A stretch of DNA of 64,000 bases, from positions 87,725,950 through 87,789,949 of the forward strand of contig OZ026518.1 of the NCBI GenBank assembly GCA_964019695.1, written 5' to 3'. Positions 1-14,300 of this stretch are shown in pieces; the first letter of the stretch is position 1, and every line of letters begins with the position of its first letter. Origin of the DNA: Loripinus fragilis (lineage: Eukaryota > Mollusca > Bivalvia > Lucinida > Lucinidae). The notes under the pieces were generated by a model. That model worked only from the letters and a program-made list of their open reading frames with translations. It ran no database searches and was not told the origin of the DNA. The translations under genes were made by a program, and so were the position numbers.

Positions 1-767
1 TTCATCATGCTCGGATCCAGTGATTCAAAAAAAAAGACGCTTAGGCATATTTATGACACAGAAAGACCAGAAAGGCTCAATGATCACAGACACGTAGGAC
101 ACTGTGTGCATGCGCGCGTGGTTGTGTACATGTATTTGATTTATGTCATGACTGGACAAAATATCTCCGCGATTTGCATCAGTCCGACGTTCATTGAACC
201 TAGCGTTTATCATTGAATAAAAGTTTGGCATGCATCAATGCTGGATGCACGCGCATAAGTGACAATGACGATCGCACTGACAGGCGAAACGCTCCTGTTC
301 CGCTGATATGTTTGTTAACTGACTTGCTCGACGAAAAACGAAAGCATCGTAGACAGACACACTGATTGACCAAATGAACGGAAAAAACGTTGTGTACGAA
401 CTATTAAAAATTACAAATAGGAAAAATGACCACTGTACGAACTAATACATGACATTTTGAGCTGACCGGTCATGAATAATTTATGGTGTACGAACTATTC
501 GAGTGTACGAACTAATACAATATTTACCGTAAGTCTTTCTATGAAAGCAGCGCTTTAGCCCTTTTCATTCTGGACATTGAAGGTACTTTGGCAAACAGCG
601 AAGACCCAGATGAAATGCCCCATAACCAAATGTCTCAAACAAGCAGAAAATTTGGTGTAAATCCCTCCAGTAACTATGATTTTGTATGAAATTATATGTC
701 ACATCACAAAGTAACGTCAAAATAGCTTATTTTCCCCGGCATATAGCGTGCACTTATATAGGGTAGT
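1..767. other. Unassigned intron sequence
   Basis: AT-rich, no coding pattern. It contains repeated TGTACGAACTA words (395-520) and a partial copy of the TTAACCCTTTATGCC MITE family at about 560-690 (GCAAACAGCGAAGACCCAGA). No FIP200 exon recognised. Confidence 0.6.
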
Positions 768-1028
768 GAAGGGGTTAAGTACTCTGTGTCTCCTTTTGAA
801 AGCAAGTGCCCTTATTAGTTCGCCTACTAGCGTCATCTGCTGACGACCTTCCCAAACAGTTTTGGACCAAAATCAGGCCCGACAAAATATCAGGCCTGAT
901 CTGGATCCAAACTATTTGACATTCTGATGGTACTCTTGAAATAATTTTTTGAATAAGTTGATTTTGAACAAAAATCAGCAGACGACAAAAAAGCATGCAA
1001 AATTACCCAGTAGGCACAGAGATAAAAG
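768..1028. repeat. MITE relic with GTCGTCTGCTGA / TCAGCAGACGAC ends
   Basis: GCGTCATCTGCTGACGAC and AATCAGCAGACGACAAAAAA bracket GATCTGGATCCAAACTATTT. Related copies at 22905-23080 and 63055-63240. Confidence 0.65.
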
Positions 1029-1042
1029 CATCTCACCAGGCC

Positions 1043-1262
1043 CTGAGGTTTTAAACTTTTTCATGCTCAACTCAGCTGAGCATGAAATTTATCCTGCACA
1101 TAAATGTTAAAATGCCAACTTTTATTAGCATGATAAATACAGCATCTGAGATACTTAAAGCAAGAAACTTCTTCATGTGTTGGTATTTTAGTTTTATGAG
1201 CTGTTGAAATTTCATGCTCAGTTGAGTTGAGAATGGAAAAAGTTTCATAACCTTTGGGCCAC
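1043..1262. repeat. MITE relic with ATGCTCAACTCAGCTGAGCA
   Basis: AGGTTTTAAACTTTTTCATG and CATGCTCAGTTGAGTTGAGA are near-inverted ends. Further copies at 36645-36900 and 38945-39100. The latter runs directly into the broken LINE. Confidence 0.65.
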
Positions 1263-1513
1263 TCCCAATGAGTACTCAAGATGTGTTTTATTGAGAAAAT
1301 ACAAACAAAGCAATTTGAATATTCAGCTAACCTATGGTTGATACTGCATTAAAATTAACTTACTGCAAAAGGGGGTGGGTAGTCTTCAAGGCCTTGGAAT
1401 AAAGACTGAAGGAAATGGCGGCCTGGAATATAACAATATAAGAGTTAATACTGTTCTTTACTGTATAAGCTATCATTAGAGGACATTTATGTTGCTCAGA
1501 ACTCCTTTCAGCC

Positions 1514-1762
1514 TCTTAACCCTTAATGCGCCAATGGCAACAAAAGTCATCTGCTTTTCTCAGATGCAGAAATGTTTAAGAAGCCTCTATGGCAAATAGT
1601 ATGGACCCAGATCAGACTGCTCCTAGAGGAGCAGTCTGTTCTGGATCCATGCTGTTTGCTTCTATACTTAATTCATCAGTAATGCTAGGCAATTATTTGC
1701 AGCAGACAACTTCAGCAGACGACATTTTCAGATGCATTTTTTTCTTGGTGCTTTAAGGCTTA
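1514..1762. mobile_element. MITE, TTAACCCTTAATGCGCCAA family, copy 1
   Basis: Ends CTTAACCCTTAATGCGCCAA and TTGGTGCTTTAAGGCTTAA are inverted. Central dyad CAGACTGCTCCTAGAGGAGC. Further copies at 4225-4458, 20134-20367 and a half at 8385-8505. Confidence 0.8.
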
Positions 1763-1928
1763 AATATATTGAATAATCTATAAATAGGTGGCATTTCATT
1801 GGCCACAGCTTCTTTCAGCCTCTTGAGTATTTATCTATAAATAGATGGCATTTCATTGGTTCATAGCTGTTTTCAGCCACTTAGATATTTTGTGCTGTTC
1901 AATAGCCTGTGTTTTGACAATTGAACGT

Positions 1929-2065
1929 TAGTTTCTAAACCAGTACTAAGCAGAGGCTAAGTATCTTACTCAAGGACACATTACAGTGCCTCAGGTAAGT
2001 CTTGAACTCCAGACCCTTCGACCCGTATTCTTAACACTCTACCAACTGAGTCACTGCACTCCCCA
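1929..2065 (-). repeat. SINE (family 1) relic
   Basis: Recognisable ACCAGTACTAAGCAGAGGCT, CTTACTCAAGGACACA, CTCTACCAACTGAGTCACTG, with the tail half missing. About 165 bp from coding exon 12. Confidence 0.8.
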
Positions 2066-2230
2066 TTGAACACGGATATATCATCATCATTGAAGATCAG
2101 CAGAAGCAAGCTGATATGGATCTGCACTGCTTTCTGTGCAGCTTAAAAAGCCACTGTATTAATTGAAATAACGCTGGAAAACAAAAGTGAATGTGCCATT
2201 TTAATTTATTCAGTAGGACAAGTACTTTAC

Positions 2231-2312
2231 CTATTTCTAGAATGAAAGCTTCTCTACGTCGGATTTCATCCGTCTGTAGCTGACCAGAGTCTTCAGCCAG
2301 GGATGTTGCCCA
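2231..2312 (-). CDS. RB1CC1: RB1CC1 coding exon 12 (last one in window)
   Basis: The exon is 82 nt, encoding WATSLAEDSGQLQTDEIRRR then EAFILEI, ending in phase 1 at GTAAAG. The acceptor is CTTCCAG. It matches the vertebrate WAGALVKDG block. The next expected exon (equivalent of the NRLFRG segment) was not found in 1-2230, so it should lie outside the window. Confidence 0.9.
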
Positions 2313-5300
2313 CTGGAAGCAGAGATCATCAAATGTATGGGTGAAAGTAATAAATTTTAAGAAGTCTTATGAATGGAAGATATTAAAATCTTAGAACAAT
2401 GCATAATGCCTAACATATTTGACATGCCCAAATTGTACTTAACCCTTTTCCCGCCAGTCACGACTTTTGCTTCAAAAATTGGGGAGTTTACAGACCCAAA
2501 TTGACAAATGGCGGTACACACCGCTATTTATTAGCATTGTGTATTCAGAATTTCTATTGCGTTTTTGTTATGCTACTGATTCAGTTCTAATTGCTTTTTT
2601 AGGTAATTCATTTGGGTAAATGCGCAAATACTCTACAGCAACCCTAATGATAAGTATGTTTTATCAGAAAGGGCTCTATGAACCATGAATTTTGATACAA
2701 GAATCATCAAAATCGGTTGAAAAATGGGCAAGTTATGGGCATTCAAAAAATTCAATATGGCCAACATTTAGCCGCAATTTTGAATATTTAACTAATTTTC
2801 AGAATTTTTTCAGCTGCTTAATTTTTAGTTATCACTACTATCACATCATCTGTGTTTCAGCAGATATGTAGCTTTATACACAAGGAAAATGTTTCATTAA
2901 AGATTAATGCAAATAATCCATTGGCTTGTCTTTTATTTTGATTACGCATATTTAATTAGGCTGTGACGTCACTAAGCCTACAATATGGCCGCTTCCATTA
3001 CAATCCATTTGCAAATATTCAAACGCCCATAACTTCCACATTTTTCAACCGATTTAGACGAAACTGGTATCAAAGTTCATGGTTTATTAAGATCTTTCAT
3101 ATTAAACATAAAAATCATCAGGGTTGCCGTCCCCTTTAAGGTACTGTTAATCCAATCCTTTTTGTATCAATATGTATGGAAAAATCCATTGGAACAAAAA
3201 ATGTTTACAGAGAGCCACAGCTAATAGTGGAAGGTTGCTTACCAAGAGAAATTTGTGTGAAAATTGTCTCCTCCTAACAACCTCGATCACAAACTGTGCA
3301 TAAACCTTTGGTGCATCATGAACCTGCTGCAGTATATCAAGACGTTTACTCAGCCGCTTCAGGTTGCCAAGGTATATTGTCAGTTTACCATCTACATCAC
3401 AGATTTTCTTCTCAACATACATCACCCATCTGTAACAAATTTTGTTTGTTTGTTTGTTTGATTCTTTAAGTCCCATCAACAATCTTTCAGTTAAACATGG
3501 GTCTTCCTGGGTTGAACCAGTACTAAGCTAGGATAAATGTGTTTTGCTCAAGGACCACAACGCAGTGACGCCGGTGAGGCTCGAAGCTGGGGCCTCTCGG
3601 TCTCGAGTCAAGCACTCTACCACTGAATCTCTGCACTCCCCTGTAACAAATTTACCAAAGAAATAGTCAGATGGAAAATATTTCTTTATGCTATTACATG
3701 TATAATTGCAATAAAACCTGTCTAAAACAGCCAGTCAAAAATAGACAAAACAAAGATCTTAATGACAAATGGTAGCTTAATGAAGGTCGAAAGTATTGCA
3801 GAATGCTCCACTTGGAGCATTCTGCAATACTTTTGACCTGCATTTAGCAATGATTGGTCTTGAAAACCAATTTTTGGTCTTTTTGAGAGTGGCAGTTTTA
3901 GATAGGCTTTACTGTATACTCAAAGTGTTAAATACATTCAAGGGAGATAACTCAAATAATACTGTAAGACAAAACAATGTTAACAGTTTATTCAGTGAAA
4001 GGCCTCTGTCTGGAAACATATTACATTTTGTACCTCAGGATTATGGTCTACAACAATGATTCCACTCAACATTTGAAATGACAGGTTGCAATTAAATCAT
4101 ATTCAAACATGAAGCACGAAAGAGCCACTTTTCTTGCACGAAACAAATCGTCTTGATCTAATTAATATCCCTACCCTGTAAAATCAAAATGCCTCAAAGG
4201 GTATGAGAGTTAAAGACAGACAAGCTTAACTCTTAAATCGCCAAGAAAAAATGCATCTGAAAAGTCGTCTGCTGCAAGTAATTGCCTAACATTACTGACA
4301 AATTAAATATAGAAGCAAACAGCATGGACCCAGAACAGACTGCTCCTATAAGAGCAGTCTGATCTGGGTCCACACCGTTTGCCATAGAGGCTTCTCAAAC
4401 ATTTCAGCAGACAGGAAAAGCAGACAACTTTTGTTGCGATTGGTGCATTAAGGGTTAAGTCTCCAACAGATGAATGGATGCTCTTATGAGTTATACATTC
4501 TGGGGTCCTCCAACACCCTTGCCATTACCAATTATGGGGGTCATAGCCCCACACACACCATTTGTAAGCATATCAACCCACTAATTATAAACCTCATTAC
4601 ACCAAACAACCCTAGCACTAACCTAGCCATAACCTCCATAACATTCTCAAATTGTAATAGCAATGACAAAAGAGAGAACAGAAAGTTTCACTTTGCATGA
4701 ACAGGACTTTAGTTAAGAGTGCTTAAAGAAAATTTAATTTTCTTATTTCTCAACCAAAACATATGTTGTGGGTACTAGAAAAGAACCGTCTCAATAAGAC
4801 GGTTCTTTTGAGCACCCAAAACATATTTAAAAATTGATGGGTAAGAAAATATTTACAATTTTACACTGAAAATGTTTGTTTATCAGTGCATTAATGAGTT
4901 TATTACCTCAATCTGGTGTGTAGGTTAACAGACAACTCTTCTTTAGCCATTCTGCATTTCTTTTTGATTTCTCGTAGTTTTGTGTGGTTCTTCAGCATTT
5001 CTAGCAATTGATTTCTATGACTAGAACATAGGTCAGGAAGGATGGACATATCTCGTATATTGCTAAGTCTGTTCTGATTATGCACAAATCCCTGAAAATA
5101 CAGTAGAATCTCATTAAGGGCTATTCCAGAAAAAAATACCTAAGGGGGGGGGGCTTGGGGGAGGGGGGGAAGAAGGCAAACCATATATTTTTCTAAGGGT
5201 GGTTGGTGCTGACAATTTTCAAACTATATGGGTCATTGGTGTTTGAAAATATCTGATTACATGGACGGTGGGGTTTTATCAGAAAATCCATTACTGACGT

Positions 5301-8300
5301 TTGATAGGTTTATCAAATGGAATGTTCCTGTATTAATAAAAATATTGAATCCCAATCTGCCTGTTTTTCTGTTGTGTGAAATCATCCAAACTACGCATAA
5401 ATTAATTTATTTTATGTGAAAATAAAACAAAACAAAGTTGTTTCCCGTGTTTATAAAGCCGTTTTTGCATGTCAAACATGATTGCAGTATGCAATCGGTA
5501 AAGCAACACGATAACCTGCGAAAGTTTCTAAATGCAATATCTACAACTAGCGGTGTAGGATTGGATAAAACATTGGCTGTTCCAGTTATCACCCTTGTAT
5601 TAACAGCTGAGTGGGACCAATGATGGTATGTCAGACAGAAAATACAAGCAAATAAAGTTTAGCAAGTCAATCTAAAGCCATTCGCTTCAAAATTAAAAAG
5701 CATGAAGCTTTTCATTCATTGATAGTGGCTGTTTTCTTTAGAGCCGGTTATTGGAAATGTCATACGTTGATGGGTGTAGACAAAAAGCTTGACTTGCACT
5801 TTCCTCTTTTTTTACGGAAGCTTATTAAAATAATTCACATAGGTAGACGTTAGACTTGCTTAATCTATATCAATTGAACATTTTGTATCGATATACATAT
5901 CTTATCTAATTCTATGGGTAGTTGGTATATGAACCTTTCTGATTACATTGGTGGTAGGTGTCTGTGGAAATTTAATTGCATGGGTGGTAGGGTAAAAAAA
6001 AAAGTGCCTTCTTCCCCCTCCAGGTATTTTTTTCTGGAATAGCCCTAATTTGAAGTCCTAGGGACTAGAGATTTTGTTTCGAAGTATCGAAAGTTCGAAT
6101 GATTGGGAAGTAGACATAACAAATATATAACCCCCCCCCCCCCCAAATGATTATTAACAGTTTTTTTCCAATCAAACTTTTGTTTTGTGTGCGTAAAAGA
6201 AACGTCTCAGGGAGACGTTTCTTTTACGCACACAAAACATGGGTTTTTAAAGATAGTATTTAAAATAGTTCATAAATCTATTCTCTGAATCCATTGGGTC
6301 TGAAAATTATTTCGAATTAGTATTTCGAGAGGTTTTATTGTATTCAATACATATTGCATGGTCCTAGATAAAACGCTTTCTTTTACAGAAATTGTTTTAA
6401 CCAGATTTGACCCAGATCCAGACCTGGGGCCAAATACTTTGAAAAGTATTCAAATACATTACAATTACTTTGACTTATCAATGATTACAATTACATTACT
6501 ATTACAGGACCTGTAGAAATGTAATGATTACAATTACAATTACTTTAGAAATGTAATCAAATACATTACTAATTACTTTTGAAGTTTTTATGCAAAATTG
6601 CAATGCTATATAGTACTCACATTTAAAATTATAAAGACGGATAGGGTCTTTGAAGTTACATGTATATATAAAGCCATGTCATATACTGTTATTTCTTAAA
6701 TAAATGAGAAATAATTATCTATGAAATTTTATTCAAGTTCTTATTAAAGTTAAACAAATATATATACACTATGCACAGGTTTTAAAGTTTGATACATCAT
6801 ACATTATATCTGCCTACATACTTTATAGATCTATTTCACTATACGGTACCACATAGCAAGATAGATTTATTTAGTATGTAAGATGGAAATCGTCTGTTAC
6901 ACAACTGCAACCTTTTGCTCAGTCAGCTATTTTTAAATTGTTACTTTGATGATTACATTTTATCATCATAAGTTTTTCAAATGTGTCATCTTTGAGGGAA
7001 TTGTTTGTTTGTTTGATTTGATTCTTTACGTCCACTCAACAATCTTTCAGTTATACGGGACGGGTCTTCCTGGGTTGAACCAGTACTAAGCTAGGATAAA
7101 TGTGTCTTGCTCAAGGACCACAACGCAGTGACGCCGGTGAGGCTCGAACCCGCGGCCCTTCGGTCTCGAGTCAAGCACTCTACCACTGAGCCACTGCGCT
7201 CCCTCTTTGAGGGAATATCTTTCAGGCCTAAAAACTTTGCATGCTATGTTGACTAAGCATTCTACATTTAGCCTTGATACATGTATTTCCTGAAGATTCT
7301 GGTGGGAATACAAAATGGCTCAAAACTAGTGCTGTGGGAGCGCAGTGGCTCAGTGGTAGAGTGATTGACTCGAGACTGAGGGCCCCCGGGTTTGAGCCTC
7401 ACCGGCGTCACTGTGTTGTGGTCCTTGAGCAAGACACATTTATCCTAGCTTAGTACTGGTTCAACCCAGGAAGACCCGTCCCTGTTTAACTGAAAGATTG
7501 TTGATGGGACGTAAAGAATCAAATCAAACAAAAAAACTAGTGCTGCCATTGTGAATTGATTTAATGGTGTGATGGAAATAAACACTTGCAACTCACTATT
7601 TAATGAAAAACAGTTATTTAGTCATTCCACAAGAAAGTGTACTTTAGTGTAATAACCTTTGTCTAGTTTGCACACATATACAGGTAGCTTTTAATAAGGT
7701 CATAAGTACCTTTTCACATGAGCTAACTATATTCAATAACAAAAGATTTAACACCTTTGAGTAGTTTTCTTTTTATGGTATGAATTTTATGAATTTACAT
7801 AGGAAATCAGCTAAGCATGTCAAAATGAACAGAACTAGTTTTGTTTTTCAGAATTTCTTTAAAGGCCTCCAGCAAATAGGAGAAACAGAAATGCTGTCAA
7901 GAGTAAATTTTGGGAGAAAATGTACCTTATTCCATGTTAACTTGTCTATTGCCATATTTTTTTAATTTTAATAATGAATAAAAAAAGTTTGGTTTTTAAT
8001 TTTTATACAAAATGCAATTAATCTTAAATGCCATGTTAAGTCTGAAACTGACTTAATATTTTAAAGCGTGCTACTTTTATTGTCCACAAAAGTCAATATG
8101 TTTATTTTTCCTGTGCACTTTTTCTCATTCATAGATCTGAATTAAAATATTACCATTAGTCATCATTTTGTTTTTTGTGTTGGGCAAATTTTCTAAGTAA
8201 ATAGCCAAATGTATTTGAAAAGTATTTGAAAGTAATTATAATTACAGCTAAAATATTTTCAGTAATCATTACAATTACATTACATGTATTTGAAAAAAGA

Positions 8301-11300
8301 CTTGATTACAATTACATTTGATTACATTGAAAATTGTATTTAATTACAGATAATTACAATTACTGATTACGATTACCCCAGGTCTGCCCAGATCAGACTG
8401 CTCCTCCAATCTGGGTCTACAATGTTTGACCAAAAGGTTTCTTAAACATTTCAGGAGATGACATAAGAGGACAACTTTTATTTTGATTGGTGCTTTAAGG
8501 CTTGAAAGAAATTGGGAGATATTTTTTTCTTATGTAAAACTTGGGGTGGTGCTTGTTGGATTTCCTGGGTGTTTGATCAGGTTATTTAAATGGTTCTGTC
8601 AGAGAAGAAAGAAAATTCATGCACACTTGATATCTGAGTTTATTTGAGCTGCGACATGTTTTTTCCAACAATGTGGAATTTTGCCATGAATAGACTCAGA
8701 CCAGCCTGTGCAGTCTCCTTTTAAGCTTTGAAACTCCAAATGATGTTCAGTCAGTAGCTTAACACTCATAGAATATTTAAGCGACAAGCAAATGCTCTGA
8801 TCAGACTGCATGTATGGGCAGGCTGATCTGAGGCTTTGCTAGTCACACATACCACATTGTTGGAAATCTCATGTTGCGGCTCATTTGTGTGTTTGGGGTT
8901 TAACAATGCATCAACCCTTGTGGGTGTTTAGCATCAAACGGTGTTAAAATAAACATGATTTGGATGCAAACTGTAAAACTATGTGTAGTATGACAATGAT
9001 TTGAACATGGATCTCCGTTCATTTGACAATGGCTTCAAACAGTTATGGGTATAGTTTATTATGCAAGAATGTAGAACAGAAGAAGCCATCACTCAGGATC
9101 ATACGTTGTTATCACTTGGCAAACTTGTGATGCCAAATCGTGATCCTCAAGACATATTTTACTACCCACCCCTATACCTATGACAGATTCCTATAATCTA
9201 GACCATTACAACATTTCCTTGCAAGCGGGATAAGGATATCTGAGATTTAACCCTGGGATAGAAAATCTTATCTTACCCATGCTATCTTACCCAGGACATC
9301 AAGTAACGTCATCATGTGACTTTGCTTGTTTGATTCTTTACGTCCCATCAACAATCTTTCAGTTAAAAAGGGACAGGTCTTCCTGGGTTGAACCACTGCT
9401 TGGATCAATGTTCTTGCTCAAAGACACAACACAGTGACACGGGTGAGGCTCGAACCAGCGGCCCCTTGGTCTCGAGTATCATCATGTTAAATTGCATCTT
9501 AGCGTATTCAGGGACTTCTGGAAGCTTATAATACATAATAAATAAATACAGTGGTGAGCAAAAAAAAAAAAAGAATACATTATTCATGTGAGGGTAGGAT
9601 AGAAAAATCAGTCCCTCAGGATCACCATTTGTCATCACTCGGCAAGCCTTGTGATGCCAAACTGCAATCCTCGGGACAGATTTTTCTATCCTACCCTAAC
9701 ACTCATGATAGATTCTTATAATCATACATACCTGGGCCAGATCCGACTGTTGATGAACAATCTTCCTTGCTCCAGATATAATTTGATCTAAACCATATAA
9801 ACGATCCTCGAGACCTTTCACCTCCTTCATACTGGCATTGTGTACATCTTTAAACATCTGGTCCACTTCAGTTCTCAATGACTCTCCTACATGCTGATCA
9901 AGCTGAAAATATTAACTCTAGTGTTAAAATATATGAGCCACGACATGAGATTTCCAACAATGTGGCATTTGACAAGTGTAGCCTCAAACGAGCCTGTGCA
10001 GCCTCCCTTTACACTTAGAAATTCCAAATCCTGTTCGGTCAGTAGCTTAACAGTCATAGAATATTCGAGCGACCAGCAAAGGCTCTGATCAGACTGCGCA
10101 TATGCGCAGGCTGATCTGAGGCTTTGCTGGTCGCATATACCACATTATTGGAAATCTCATGCACTGGCTCATATGGTAGCACAAACTAGCCTTGATGTAG
10201 GTGACAACTGTTACACAGTAATATTGCTTATTTGGGTGTGACTGTCAAGTTTATCACATGTCCCGATAAGCAAAGAATTTGCAATATGCGCTGTGGTCGA
10301 AAAATGGTTAAGTCAAAAATGCTGTAAATTTATCAGAAATTATTTATTCGTTAAACTTCTTAATGCAGATCTTCAATATGTCTGTAACATACCTGCATTT
10401 TAGTATTGAAAGAATACACTGACGGCTCTAGGAGAAGCTGATTTCACAAAATACATGTACAGTTAAACCTGTCTTAAGCGGCCACTCAAAAAGACCACCA
10501 AAAATTGGTTGTCAATACCGATTATTGCTTAATGCAGGTCAAAATTATTGCAGAATGCTCTAAGGCATTCTGCGATACTTTTGACCTTCATTAAGCTATC
10601 ATTTGCCATTAAGACCTTTGTTTTGTATATTTTAAAGTTGCCGCTTAAGACAGGTTTTACTGTATGCACTATTAGCCATATTGCAAACCTCATAGTTAGA
10701 ATTACAAAGTGACACAACTCTTGTTAAAATGCTGTAAATTTATCAAAAATTATTTATTCATCTTTAAGCTTCTTGATGCACATCTTCAATATGTCTGTAA
10801 CATACCTGCAAAGTATTAAAATAATACACTGAAGGCTCTAGGAGAAGTTGATTTCACAAAGTATTCACTATTAGCCATATTGCAAACATCATACAGTTAG
10901 AATTACAAAGAGATGCAACTCTTGTAAAACTGTTGTAAATTTATCAAAAATTATTATTCATCAATAAACTTCTTCAATGTCTGTAACATACTGTCGTGCC
11001 AACCAAGAAAGACAATGACATCATGTTTTGTTTACAAAGTTATCAGGGACTTAGAATCGATATATCACTTGTGTATTACTTGTGTATCAATCCTATCCAC
11101 AGGATAGGATAGGATTAATACACAAGTGATCTATCGATTCGCATTAGCTCATGTGGGGTGTTCAAGTCAACATTTTACTGAACAATTGTAAACAAAACAT
11201 GATGTCACTGTCACTCTTGGCTGGCAGGACAGTACCTGCAAAGTATTAATAGGGTACACTGAAGGCCCTAGCAAGAGCTTTCACAAAGTATGCACTATTA

Positions 11301-14300
11301 GCCATCTCTCAATATGTGCAGTTGTCGAAAATTGGCTAAGTTAAAAATGCTGTAAATTTATCAAAAATACTTTTTTCATCATCAATAGGCCTTGAGCTGG
11401 CTATAGACCCCCCTCCCCCCCCCAGGGGGAATTTTGTACACTATGATTTTCTGAAACTACATTATATAAGACACATAATAAAAGATAGTAGCCCTCTGAG
11501 AGTGGCAGCGTTGACGTGTAACAGCACGTTATATACGTTACCCCCCAAAAGAGCATTAAACGTCCCTGATAATGTCTCAACCATGACATGTTCGTACATA
11601 TTTGCATGCTGACACAGGTTTATGAACTTCTTATAACACAGTTACATATTTTTAGTATTAATTTTATAAATGTCTTGAGTAATTACCGTTGTATGCGTTA
11701 CTTAGTGTTTCCTGTGTTATTTCCAAGTATCCGTATGGTATTTATTGACTATACATGCATTACATCTGTCACAGAATATAGTCAATCTATGAGGCTGCTA
11801 CTAAAATGATTTAAAGGTCTTTATAATGGTCGCTTACACTATTTTTCAGGTCCATGTTATGTATGTTACCTTCAAAATAGCATTAAACATTTAAGTTAAT
11901 TTCTCTAACAAGCCCTGTTTATACTTATTTGCATGCTTGCACAGGTTTATGTACTTCTTTTAGCAAGGTTTACCTATTTTAAGTATTCATTTAATAAATG
12001 CCTTGAGCTTTAACTGTTATGTGTGTTACCAAATGATACATAAGTTATTCTGAGTATCTGTATAGATGTTGTTGACTATACATGTATAAAGTCTGTCAGA
12101 GAATTTAGAAAATGTTTAAGGCTACAATAAATTGAAGTTCCTTATTAATTTATGGTGACTTAAACTAATAATATAATGTGATCTATCAACCTTCGCTGTT
12201 TGCTCAAATAAACAGTATAGATACCATGCATTCAAATAGGAAGTTCTGAAAGACAGTCACTGTGAAACAGCTCAGTTCTGGGCAAGGTATATGGATATTA
12301 TTCAGATTGTGTTGACACTGATTAGGGCTACAAGGAAAACAACTTTGAATTGCATGTCATCTTTATCTTCTGTATGCCTTGTTCCCAATGTTCATTGCAA
12401 AGGATCACAACAACTACGCACAATATGTACCTGTGTAACTGATTACACTCATAAATTTGATACACATCGCAGATGAAAAGAACTTCTCGAACAAAATGGG
12501 TTTAGTGTGTCACAACCATTGGTTCCTTGCTTGATAAATGCTTTTAGACATAACTATCAAGCAAACAATAAAGAGGTATTAAAGGCTTCAGCAACTAGAA
12601 CTATGCTTCGTACTACAGATGAAATGGTGTATTACTCATCACATCAGAGCTCAATATATTGAAACAACTCCTCAATGCACTGAAATGAAATATTCAATTT
12701 GCTCAGATGCAAATTAGAATGAGTACTAGAGGCAGTTTCAGGCCTCACCAATCCTTTTAGTTCTAGTTTTGAAGACAATGAAGTGTACTTTTTGTCTTTC
12801 GGTGTTCCTGCTAAGCCTGGCATAGCTAAGTATCTTCTTGAGGCTGATGACATTGGCAGAAATGCTGTTGCAGACTTCATTGACTCACTTTCAGTTTAAA
12901 AAATCTGTCTTTCACATCCCCCATAAAATGCTACAAGCTAATAAAGTTTTGATGCTTGCGAGGTCAAGCAAGAAAAAATTGCCCAATTTACAAAACGTTA
13001 ACAGCCAGATGAGAGCTTAAAGGAGCGCCTTTGGTAAACATGACCTTCTTTCTATTGGACATAATGTTGACCTTGAGTTGACACTGCCTTTCCTTCTGGG
13101 ACCTGTACCATGGTCACTGTCAACTCCTGATAGAATTTCCACCAAAACTGACAAGTCCAAACTTCAGCATGGCTTGCAACACACATTGAACCAACATTAG
13201 ATTTGCCATGTAGTGCTGCACATAACGTTGATGTTAATGCCGTAACTACAGAGAATAATAGCTTTTCCTGTCACCTTCATGGAGCTGATGGCACCAGTTT
13301 TCAACCAGGCACTAAAGGCAGTGCATGTTGGTTTTGTCACTGATACATATATACAATGTATAAGTAGCAGTCTATACAGTCTTACAAACATTCTCGCAGA
13401 GGATATCCTGGGTGTTTTGTTCAACAATGGTGTATGCAACAAAAGATGCACCTTCTAAATGTCAACAGCATTGGCCAGAATATGGGGGAAGAGATCTACA
13501 GTAATACACTGTTTTACAGATTGTGACACTACCAATGTGCCGATGTGTAAGTACTACGGAAAGGTTATTCCTATCAAACTGATAGAGAACCCCCCCCCCA
13601 CTAGTTAATCAACATTCTAAGAAGGGTAGGAAAACAAATAAAGAACTGCTCTAGGCACTCATCAGTGATATGAAGCCCTAACATGTGCTATTTATGTAAT
13701 TGTGAATAAGCTGCAGTACGACATGTTTCTGAAAAAGTACCAAAGCCATACACATATACTGACTATTTCAAATGGAATGAACATGAGCTTACCTCCACCC
13801 TGCTTTTCTGTCCTTAAGATGTACATACAAAGATTGAACTATCAAGTCTTTCCCATGAAAACAAGTGAGGCTTTCCAGATATGGACAAAATGAGTGGAAA
13901 ATAAATGGGAAGGAAATGGAGTACCTCTGGATGAAAGAGAACTTGATTGTACCCTAACAAAAGAGCCACAGAATTATATTTCACATTTTGTGTGACATGG
14001 GGTTACCATGTTCAAAACTCAACAACTCAAACCTTATAAAAGATAGAAACATAATATTTGCAGTTTCCAAAAGGTATATAAACATTTTTAATACAAAATG
14101 AGTTAGTAAGCACATTCACATTAAAAAATATCAAACTCTATTAGTTTCACAAATCATTTATATAGGAATAAAAAAAAAGTAACATACGTAACACTTTGGG
14201 GTGCATATTTGTTTTCAAAGGTCCATATCTGTGATGCAAAAAAAAACTTACTTGGATTATATAGCCAATTGGGAAATCTTACCCTATGGTTTGCACTTTT

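Larger units (their letters stand above)
6423..8382. mobile_element. TIR element, about 1.96 kb, with TAATTACAATTAC subterminal repeats
   Basis: Ends CCTGGGGCCAAATACTTTGA and GATTACCCCAGG. Subterminal regions on both sides are dense in ATTACAATTAC and CAAATACATTAC words, in inverse order. The interior contains two SINEs in opposite orientations. It interrupts a copy of the TTAACCCTTAATGC MITE (remnant at 8385-8505). No transposase seen. Confidence 0.7.

Noticed and set aside
3147..3482. 111-codon uninterrupted minus-strand frame taken as a single-exon gene
   Set aside because: Only 3243-3429 is coding exon 11. The rest is intron and SINE tail read through, shown by clear GT/AG borders and family alignment.
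7336..7410. Apparent tRNA-like sequence (plus strand)
   Set aside because: Same reason: it is the head of family 1 SINE with target duplications and several copies in the window.
12290..13510. Considered as exons of a second host gene
   Set aside because: Frames shift and stop repeatedly without splice sites, and the block sits exactly between the arms of a foldback element.
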